NCBI GenBank assembly: GCA_021156385.1
Contig: JAJNDL010000014.1
Coordinates: 1 to 10,948, forward strand
Source: Moraxellaceae bacterium
Lineage (GTDB): Bacteria > Pseudomonadota > Gammaproteobacteria > Pseudomonadales > Moraxellaceae
Length of the DNA stretch: 10,948 bases
Direction: 5' to 3'
Shown: positions 6,088 to 10,948 of the stretch, piece by piece
Layout of the letters: every line of letters begins with the position of its first letter
Position numbering within the stretch: position 1 is the first letter of the stretch
Program-made: the position numbers and the translations under genes
The notes under the pieces: generated by a model
What the model was told of the DNA's origin: nothing
The model's input: only the letters and a program-made list of their open reading frames with translations
The model's database searches: none

Positions 6088-6969
6088 TCAGAAATATTCG
6101 TCCGCGGATTTCAGCAGGGCGTCGGCCTCCTGCCGCGCGAGCGTGTTGGAGAGTGTCCAGCCCGGCGCATGGGGATCGGCCGCCTTCACTTCGTTCAGCA
6201 ATTTGTCGTGCAGCTCGCGGTCGTAGATGCCGCGCGCGTAGCTCTTGGCGTAATAGACCTTGGCCATGAGGTTCTTGCCCTGCGAGAGCGCCACGGCTTT
6301 CTCGAAATGCTGCTTGCCGACTTCGGGACGGCCACCCAGCGCCGGCGGCACCGCCGTCGCGATCACGCCGAGATAGAGATGCGCCATGCCGCCCTGGTAG
6401 GTCTCGTCGAGCGCGAGCACGCGCTGCATCAGCACCTCCACGCGCGGCAGGTCGGCGACGGCGTTGAAGTCGTCACTGTGCGCCTGGATCCAGCCGGCCC
6501 AGGTCGTGCCGAGCGTGTACAGAAGGCCGATGTCGTCCTCGTCGAGTTCCGCGAGCTTCGTCTTGAGGTCGGCCACCGGCAGGCTGCGCACCTGGCAGAA
6601 CTCGTCGTGCTCGAGGCAGAGCGCCTCGCTGGCGTAGTTGAGGGCCTTGGTGGTGAGCGTGGCGGCGCGCTGCGGGTCTTTCACGAAAGCGCCGGCATAG
6701 GCGCTGTTGAGGCCGGCGGCGGCCTGCCGGAAAGCCGGGCTGTCAGGCTCCTGGCGCACGAGGGCGTCGAGCAGCAGCAGGTAGGAGGCGGCGCCCGCCT
6801 CGACCACGGCGGGATCGTCGTTGTCCATCATGGCAGAGGAAAGGTTGCCGGCGAAGCGACTGGCCATGCTGCCGCAGCCCCCGAGGACGAGGGTCAGCGC
6901 GAGCAGGCCGAGGGCCATGCTGCGGCCCGCCGGGCGAAGGCGGCGAACCGGCTCCGTAATGTCGTGCAT
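6088..6969 (-). CDS. tatT: TatT-family TPR lipoprotein of a TPR-associated TRAP transporter
   Basis: A 293-residue lipoprotein. After a basic n-region, the hydrophobic core ends in a lipobox LGGC with the lipidated cysteine at residue 32. The remainder is all-helical. The C-terminal half carries the TAtT family pattern: P-P-A-L-G-G (208-213), HFEKAVALSQGK (221-232), a V-Y-Y-A stretch, and a final S-N-T-L-A-R-Q-E-A-D-A-L-L. C118 and C125 could form a local disulfide. In Treponema pallidum the TatT protein (Tp0956) forms a trimer with cryptic TPRs and binds the TRAP receptor, defining TPAT transporters; the gene order here, lipoprotein then receptor then permeases, matches. The ATG at 6967-6969 has a GGGAAG purine stretch upstream; an internal Met18 would still give a lipoprotein signal but has no ribosome site. 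It is the first gene of the operon, divergent from the rhomboid-like gene. Confidence 0.9.
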   Translation of the reverse strand: MHDITEPVRRLRPAGRSMALGLLALTLVLGGCGSMASRFAGNLSSAMMDNDDPAVVEAGAASYLLLLDALVRQEPDSPAFRQAAAGLNSAYAGAFVKDPQRAATLTTKALNYASEALCLEHDEFCQVRSLPVADLKTKLAELDEDDIGLLYTLGTTWAGWIQAHSDDFNAVADLPRVEVLMQRVLALDETYQGGMAHLYLGVIATAVPPALGGRPEVGKQHFEKAVALSQGKNLMAKVYYAKSYARGIYDRELHDKLLNEVKAADPHAPGWTLSNTLARQEADALLKSADEYF

Positions 6970-6998
6970 CGTTTCTTCCCGACGATGTTGGAGGCGGT

Positions 6999-7006
6999 TT
7001 TATATC
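6999..7006 (-). promoter_or_regulatory. Possible -10 element of the tatT-dctPQM operon
   Basis: On the minus strand GATATAAA (7006-6999) is the only strongly A+T-rich patch in the 187-base divergent spacer and lies 30 bases before the tatT start. I cannot find a convincing -35 at the right distance (TGTCAT at 7030-7025 is weak), so this is tentative. Confidence 0.33.
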
Positions 7007-7109
7007 ACAACTACGACGCCGGCCATGACAGCCGCCTGCGGGGAGACATGCGGTTGATGCAGGGCCTCGAAACGCAGGGCCGCCGGGTGAAGCCCCCTGT
7101 CCCGATGGC

Positions 7110-7115
7110 TATGAT
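7110..7115 (+). promoter_or_regulatory. Possible -10 element of the rhomboid-like gene
   Basis: TATGAT (7110-7115) differs from the sigma70 -10 consensus at one base and lies about 40 bases before the ATG at 7157. Seventeen bases upstream, GTGAAG (7087-7092) matches the -35 at three positions only. Tentative. Confidence 0.33.
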
Positions 7116-7156
7116 GGAAACTGCCGATTTTCCGAAAACAAGAAGAGCGCTTTCCC

Positions 7157-8578
7157 ATGTTTCTCGCTCCCCCCGACCGTCCTTTCGACTGGAAGAACCC
7201 TCCCCGCCTTGCCATCGGCATCTGTCTGTTGCTGATCGCGATCTTCGTGCCCTGGCACATCGCCGACCAGCACCTGAAGGCGGAACTGGCCGACCAGTAC
7301 CGGCGCACGCTCTGGAACACCGAGTGGCCGCTCTACGAAACCCATGCCGCGCGCACCGGCCAAGGCTCCAACCTGGCCCGGCTCAAGGGCATGGTCGCCG
7401 CCAGCAAGGGCGATTCGTCCAAGCTCGACGACGTGGCCATGTACATCGCCATGGACGACGGCTTCGTCGAGGAACTGGAGCTGAAGGGCAAGGACTACAT
7501 GTCCCCGGAGCAGCTCTCGGCCTGGAAGACCAACCGCGAGGAGTTCAACCCCAAGCGCGGCCGCCTCTCCACACGCGCGCTCGGCGTCGATCCGCAGGCC
7601 TTCCGCCCCATTACCTTCATCACCTTCGGCCTGGTGCAGGCCGACATCGTGCAGCTGGCCTCGGCGGTGCTGCTGCTGCTCACCATCGGCATCGCCGTGG
7701 AACTGGCGCTGGGCTCGGGTGCCGTGCTCGCCGGCCTGCTCGGCGGCGGCTTTACCGGCGCCATCGGCTTCCTGGTCAGCAACGGCAACGACGTGCTGCC
7801 GATGGCGGGGGCCAGCGTCGGCGTCGCCGCCGTGGTCGGCATGTACCTGATGCATTTCCGCGGCGGCAAGATCCTGGTGGCCGGCCGCTGGCAGGTGCCG
7901 GCGGCGACCGTGGTGCTGGTCTGGTTCGCCTTCCTCGGCGCGGAGTTCGTGCTCGCGCCGCTGCGCATCAGCGAGGTGGTGGCGCGCGTGGTGGCCTTCG
8001 CCTCCGGTCCGCTCTGGGCCTATGCCTATGCGCGCTGGTTCGTGAATGCCGCCGACTTCATGCCGGTGATCAGCAACGACGAGCCCGAGGACGAAACGCA
8101 GAAGGAATACCGGCAGCGCCTCAACCAGGCCCTTGATGCCGTCGGCCGCCTGGACTTCCAGATTGCCCAGAAGATCCTGCGCGAACTGGTCAAGCAGTAC
8201 CCCTCCGACCTGCGCGTGCTGAGCCAGCTCTACTACCTGGAGAAGCTCACGCCCGGACCCACCCTCGATGCCGTGGCGCGCCGCATCTTCGGCATCGTCA
8301 CGCCCGACACCGACCTGCTGGTGCTCGGCGTCTACCGCGACTACCTTCGCCATGCGCCGAATCGCGCCGCCCTGGACGTCGAGACCAGCCTCAAGCTGGT
8401 GCTGCGCTTCACGCGCATGCGCGAGGTGATGGAGGCCGACAAGCTGATGCGCACGGTGCTGGAGAAGAACGCCAAGCACCCGCTGGTGGTCAAGGCCGCG
8501 CTGGCGCTGGCCGACGCCATGGAGACGCTGCAGGAGCCGGTGCGCGCCCGCTTCTTCCGCCAGGCTGCCGCCGGATAA
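7157..8578 (+). CDS. Rhomboid-fold membrane protein with degenerate active site and C-terminal helical-repeat domain
   Basis: A 473-residue protein. It opens with a rhomboid-like N-terminus (MFLAPPDRPFDWKNPPRLA), the first membrane helix (17-33), and a long loop to about residue 150. Five further hydrophobic segments (about 152-182, 187-207, 214-232, 247-266, 272-292) follow the rhomboid core, including the V-E-x-x-L-G motif (181-186). S220 in MAGASVG matches the nucleophile of the G-A-S-G motif, whose last glycine is V221 here. The helix-6 catalytic histidine (A-H-x-G-G-F in active rhomboids) is R277 in VARVVAF. The helix-2 H-x4-H-x3-N pattern is Q161, Q166 and A170. Proteolysis is therefore unlikely; a binding or chaperone role as in iRhoms is possible. 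Residues 312-473 are soluble, helical and TPR-like, and resemble the C-terminus of the convergent zinc-binding gene. The ATG at 7157 has AAGAAGAG upstream. A terminator follows at 8601. Confidence 0.87.
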   Translation: MFLAPPDRPFDWKNPPRLAIGICLLLIAIFVPWHIADQHLKAELADQYRRTLWNTEWPLYETHAARTGQGSNLARLKGMVAASKGDSSKLDDVAMYIAMDDGFVEELELKGKDYMSPEQLSAWKTNREEFNPKRGRLSTRALGVDPQAFRPITFITFGLVQADIVQLASAVLLLLTIGIAVELALGSGAVLAGLLGGGFTGAIGFLVSNGNDVLPMAGASVGVAAVVGMYLMHFRGGKILVAGRWQVPAATVVLVWFAFLGAEFVLAPLRISEVVARVVAFASGPLWAYAYARWFVNAADFMPVISNDEPEDETQKEYRQRLNQALDAVGRLDFQIAQKILRELVKQYPSDLRVLSQLYYLEKLTPGPTLDAVARRIFGIVTPDTDLLVLGVYRDYLRHAPNRAALDVETSLKLVLRFTRMREVMEADKLMRTVLEKNAKHPLVVKAALALADAMETLQEPVRARFFRQAAAG

Positions 8579-8600
8579 AGCCCGGCGCCCAATTGCCGGA

Positions 8601-8637
8601 ACGAAAAAAATCCCGCCTGGTGCGGGATTTTTTTCGT
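8601..8637. terminator. Bidirectional intrinsic terminator between the two convergent membrane-protein genes
   Basis: ACGAAAAAAATCCCGC (8601-8616) pairs perfectly over 16 bp with 8622-8637 around a five-base loop. Seven A on one side and seven T on the other give a U-run on both strands. It lies 23 bases after the rhomboid-like stop and would also end transcripts of the minus-strand gene that stops at 8733. Confidence 0.92.
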
Positions 8638-8675
8638 GTGGTCGCGGCCGGGTTGCCGGCCGTTCCGCCAGCACC

Positions 8676-8724
8676 GCAGCCTTCCGTTGCCGCCGCGGCC
8701 ACACCGCGTCGCCAGGAAGGCTGC
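8676..8724 (-). other. Inverted repeat just downstream of the zinc-binding gene
   Basis: GCAGCCTTCC (8676-8685) and GGAAGGCTGC (8715-8724) are a perfect 10-bp inverted repeat with a 29-base G+C-rich loop. It begins nine bases past the minus-strand stop (TAG at 8733-8735). There is no U-run. Between it and the terminator lies a second short hairpin, CGGCCGG/CCGGCCG (8645-8662). Both may be 3' mRNA structure. Confidence 0.45.
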
Positions 8725-8732
8725 CGTTTACG

Positions 8733-10163
8733 CTATTGCTGCGCCACGCCGAGCTTCTGCGCCAGCGCATTGTACGTCTTGGTGATCTCGGGGTACTTGC
8801 GGTGGTTGCGGTAGCGGCCGTGCAGGAACTCCACCAGCGCATAGGCCTTCTGCGGCATGGCGAGCTGCTCGTCGAGGATGCGCGCCGCCAGCAGGTAGGC
8901 ATCGGGCATGGCCGGGAACTGCGCGTGCTCGCGGTGCAGGCCGTTCAGCACGTGCACGGCCAGCTTGTAGTCGCCCTGCTCGTCCAGCGCGACGGCGAAG
9001 TCGAGGCGGGTTTCCGGATCCGGCAGCTTCATGTCGGGCCAGCGCTGGATCATCGCCTTGAAGATGCTTGCCGCCTGGATGCCGCGGCCATTCTGCAGCA
9101 GCGCCTTGAAGAAGGGCGTGAGGTGTTCGCGCAGCGCCTCCTGCTGGCCCAGCGTCCAGAGCAGCTTGTGATAGCGCTCGTGCTGGGTGAGCGTCGCCGA
9201 CTTGCGCTCGACATCAGTCTTGAGCAGTTGCACGGCCTTGCCGTAGTTGCCGTCCTTCAGGCTCATCTCGATCTGCAGCTGCACGGGATCGATGCGCTTG
9301 TAGCTCTTGCGCTTGCTGCCCTCGCCTTCCGCGTTGAAGTTCAGCGAGTCCTGGTACTGGAAGAGCACGTGCCCGGAGAGCGCGAAGATGGCGACCAGCA
9401 GGTAGGTATAGCCCGCCATGTACATGCCCTGACCGATGGCGTCCGGCAGCACGTCGGCGAACAGGCTGACGAAGGAATGCAGGCCCACCAGCAGCAGCAC
9501 GGGCAGCAGGAAAACGGCGGTATAAACCGGCCCGATGCCGGACAGCACCGCCATGATGCCCTCCTTGCTGACGGCATTGGTCACGCTGCGCGTGCGGCCG
9601 ACGGCGATGAGCATGGCCGGCAGCAGGCCGACCAGGACCAGCGCCAGCATCTTGCCGCCGAAAGCAGTCTTGGGATCGCTGGCAAGGAAGCCGACGCCCC
9701 CCGCCATCACGGCGAGCAGGATGCCCACGAAGAGCGGTGCAGTGTCCTTGGCCAGCGTCGCGGCTACGGCACGCGGGCCGATGGGATCGAGCTTGCCGCC
9801 CGCGGTGGCTTCGAACACCGACCAGAGATAGAGGGTGATGCCGACCAGGAAGCCGAGCTGCACCATGTACATCAGCACGCCCTGGGGCACGAACAGTGGC
9901 AGCACCAGGCCGACCGCCATGATGGCGATGCCCATGGGCGACAACGGATAGCGCAGGAAGGAGGTCAGGCGCTGCCAGAACGGCGCGGCGCTGTGCGCAC
10001 CGCCGAGCGGCTGCAGGATGGCCTTGCAGTGCGGGCACTTGTGCGGCAGCTGCACGTCTTCCTCGAGGGATTCGGGAGAGCAGATCGTGCAGTAGTCGAT
10101 GCCGCAGTTGGAGCAGCGCCACTGCGCCTGTTCGAGCACGTGATATCGGCAGTACAACGTCAT
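8733..10163 (-). CDS. B-box-type zinc-finger membrane protein with C-terminal TPR-like domain
   Basis: A 476-residue protein in three parts. The N-terminus has metal-ligand spacing C5-x2-H8-x8-C17-x2-C20-x4-C25-x2-C28, as in B-box zinc fingers, and then H41, C43 and C46 in an H-K-C-P-H-C knuckle, so two zinc sites are likely. Residues about 72-270 contain six or so membrane segments (about 78-92, 96-114, 142-161, 171-188, 212-234, 247-269). Residues about 290-476 are soluble and helical, with TPR-like repeats (GNYGKAVQLLK at 306-316, QGDYKLAVHVLNGLH at 396-410). There is no signal peptide, so the zinc domain should be cytoplasmic. The function is unknown; the architecture suggests a membrane-bound adaptor. 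The ATG at 10161-10163 has no strong ribosome site but places the first zinc ligand at residue 5. The gene is convergent with the rhomboid-like gene, whose C-terminal domain it resembles. Confidence 0.87.
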   Translation of the reverse strand: MTLYCRYHVLEQAQWRCSNCGIDYCTICSPESLEEDVQLPHKCPHCKAILQPLGGAHSAAPFWQRLTSFLRYPLSPMGIAIMAVGLVLPLFVPQGVLMYMVQLGFLVGITLYLWSVFEATAGGKLDPIGPRAVAATLAKDTAPLFVGILLAVMAGGVGFLASDPKTAFGGKMLALVLVGLLPAMLIAVGRTRSVTNAVSKEGIMAVLSGIGPVYTAVFLLPVLLLVGLHSFVSLFADVLPDAIGQGMYMAGYTYLLVAIFALSGHVLFQYQDSLNFNAEGEGSKRKSYKRIDPVQLQIEMSLKDGNYGKAVQLLKTDVERKSATLTQHERYHKLLWTLGQQEALREHLTPFFKALLQNGRGIQAASIFKAMIQRWPDMKLPDPETRLDFAVALDEQGDYKLAVHVLNGLHREHAQFPAMPDAYLLAARILDEQLAMPQKAYALVEFLHGRYRNHRKYPEITKTYNALAQKLGVAQQ

Positions 10164-10193
10164 GGTCTTGTTCTTTTCGAGAAAGTGAGCCCC

Positions 10194-10217
10194 TGCCGGA
10201 CGGGTGTCCGTCCGGCA
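10194..10217 (-). promoter_or_regulatory. Hairpin in the leader of the zinc-binding gene
   Basis: TGCCGGACGG (10194-10203) and CCGTCCGGCA (10208-10217) form a perfect 10-bp stem with a four-base loop, ending 30 bases before the ATG at 10163. No U-run follows on the minus strand. It could be the 3' end of the macro-domain transcript or structure in the 5' leader; a protein-binding palindrome is also possible. The rest of the 147-base spacer (10164-10310) holds G+C-rich GCCGGC palindromes at about 10252-10280 and no clear promoter. Confidence 0.5.
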
Positions 10218-10310
10218 ACCATAGCGGTTTGACCGGGGAGCGCCAACCGAAAGCCGGCCGAGCCGGCGGCAGCGCCGGCGAGCGGCATTTTGAAGGGATG
10301 AATGCAGCGT

Positions 10311-10841
10311 TCAGGCCGCGTCGGTACCCGCCAGCGTGCGTTGGTAGAGCGCTGTCATCTCGGCGGAGAAGCAGGCGAAGACGACTTTTTCGAGGGTGTC
10401 GTCCTGCGCCAGCGCCACGCGCGTCTCCGCTATCGCGACCGCGGTGGCCGCGGCCCAGGGATAGCCGTAGACGCCGCAGCTGATGGCGGGAAAGGCCAGC
10501 GTCGCCAACCCGTGCTGGCGCGCCAGCGCGAAGCATGCGCGGTAGCAGCTGCGCAGCAGCTCCTCCTCGCCGGCGCCGCCGCCGCGCCAGACCGGCCCCA
10601 CGGTGTGGATGACATGGCGTGCCGGCAGGCGGTAGCCGCGCGTCAGCCTGGCCTGCCCGGTGGGGCAGCCGTGCAGCGTGCGGCACTCGGCGAGGAGCTC
10701 GGGGCCGGCGGCGCGGTGGATGGCGCCGTCGACGCCGCCGCCGCCGAGCAGCGAGCTGTTGGCGGCATTGACGATGGCATCCACCGCCAGGGTCGTGATG
10801 TCGACCTGGCGGATCTCGATGCGCGTGCGCCCGTCGCCCAT
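10311..10841 (-). CDS. ymdB: Macro-domain O-acetyl-ADP-ribose deacetylase / ADP-ribosyl hydrolase (YmdB-like)
   Basis: A 176-residue single macro domain, almost the length of E. coli YmdB (177). The ADP-ribose site is intact. V-D-I-T starts the fold at 13. [20 protein letters not shown] (20-39) contains N28 and D38, equivalent to YmdB N25 and D35, which are needed for deacetylation. [11 protein letters not shown] follows, then [10 protein letters not shown] (79-88), and the phosphate-binding loop [13 protein letters not shown] (116-128), with cysteine where YmdB has threonine. Such enzymes hydrolyse O-acetyl-ADP-ribose, the product of sirtuins, and can remove ADP-ribose from proteins; in E. 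coli YmdB also modulates RNase III. No sirtuin or toxin gene is visible nearby. The ATG (10839-10841) lies one base after the TGA of the upstream gene, so translation is probably coupled; no Shine-Dalgarno is evident. Confidence 0.93.
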   Translation of the reverse strand: MGDGRTRIEIRQVDITTLAVDAIVNAANSSLLGGGGVDGAIHRAAGPELLAECRTLHGCPTGQARLTRGYRLPARHVIHTVGPVWRGGGAGEEELLRSCYRACFALARQHGLATLAFPAISCGVYGYPWAAATAVAIAETRVALAQDDTLEKVVFACFSAEMTALYQRTLAGTDAA

Positions 10842-10842
10842 G

Positions 10843-10948
10843 TCAGCGTGCCCGCACCTTCACCGCGACCGGGCAGTTGGGCCGGAAGTTCGCGACGCAC
10901 TCCGTGGGGCGGCCGTCCGGCGTCAGGCAGACACGGATTTCCGCCAGC
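10843..10948 (-). CDS. 3' end of an unidentified gene upstream of ymdB (partial)
   Basis: The minus strand is open from the right edge to TGA at 10843-10845, giving the last 34 residues of a protein ([17 protein letters not shown] at its start). Codon third positions are nearly all G or C, as in the neighbouring genes. The stop lies one base before the macro-domain ATG (TGACATG), a typical operon junction. The fragment has three cysteines and a basic end (VKVRAR). It is too short to assign a family. Confidence 0.6.
   Translation of the reverse strand, partial: LAEIRVCLTPDGRPTECVANFRPNCPVAVKVRAR

Noticed and set aside
4517..6226. 569-codon open frame on the plus strand across the TRAP genes
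   Set aside because: It is antisense to dctQ and dctP, is rich in His, Gln, Arg and Gly with no domain pattern, and arises from the high G+C third positions of the real genes.
7109..8902. 597-codon open frame on the minus strand over the rhomboid-like gene
   Set aside because: Its composition (His, Gln, Gly, Arg) is that of an antisense shadow. It also reads through the strong terminator hairpin at 8601-8637, while the plus-strand frame has clear membrane and repeat structure.
8736..10232. 498-codon open frame on the plus strand over the zinc-binding gene
   Set aside because: It is antisense to a gene with well-spaced Cys/His ligands and membrane helices, and it shows no motif of its own.

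Overview
The window is G+C-rich, densely coded chromosomal DNA with the style of a proteobacterium, most likely a gammaproteobacterium. The evidence is a YmdB-type macro-domain protein that matches the E. coli protein almost end to end, a YciC-like membrane protein, a TRAP transporter with a TatT lipoprotein, and a REP-like intergenic palindrome. I see no marker gene that fixes the genus. There are no RNA genes, phage or transposon genes, or CRISPR arrays, and no gene-free stretch longer than about 190 bases.

Left region (1-3203). A membrane protein with a Frag1/DRAM look runs off the left edge on the minus strand. A YciC/UPF0259-like membrane protein, also minus, ends at a clear intrinsic terminator. 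Divergent from it are a small membrane-anchored coiled-coil protein and an exported paraoxonase-like six-bladed propeller protein, both on the plus strand. The propeller protein faces the TRAP operon across a 171-base spacer that holds two stacked inverted repeats: a REPIN-like pair of 26-base arms, and a perfect 23-bp hairpin that probably terminates both flanking units.

Middle region (3204-6969). A minus-strand operon tatT-dctP-dctQ-dctM encodes a complete TPR-associated TRAP transporter (TPAT): a periplasmic lipoprotein, a soluble solute receptor, and the small and large membrane subunits. dctP stops one base before the dctQ start, and dctQ overlaps dctM by four bases. A hairpin separates tatT from dctP. 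No regulator or catabolic gene is adjacent to name the substrate; TatT points to a TPAT-type ligand rather than a plain C4-dicarboxylate.

Right region (7157-10948). A plus-strand rhomboid-fold membrane protein appears to have lost its catalytic histidine and fold histidines, and carries a C-terminal helical-repeat domain. Facing it across a shared 16-bp terminator hairpin is a minus-strand protein with a B-box-like zinc-binding N-terminus, membrane helices and a C-terminal TPR-like domain. By eye the two C-terminal domains align with each other. I regard this convergent pair as the best candidate for an undescribed system. Further right on the minus strand are a YmdB-like macro-domain ADP-ribosyl hydrolase and the last 34 codons of an unidentified gene immediately upstream of it.
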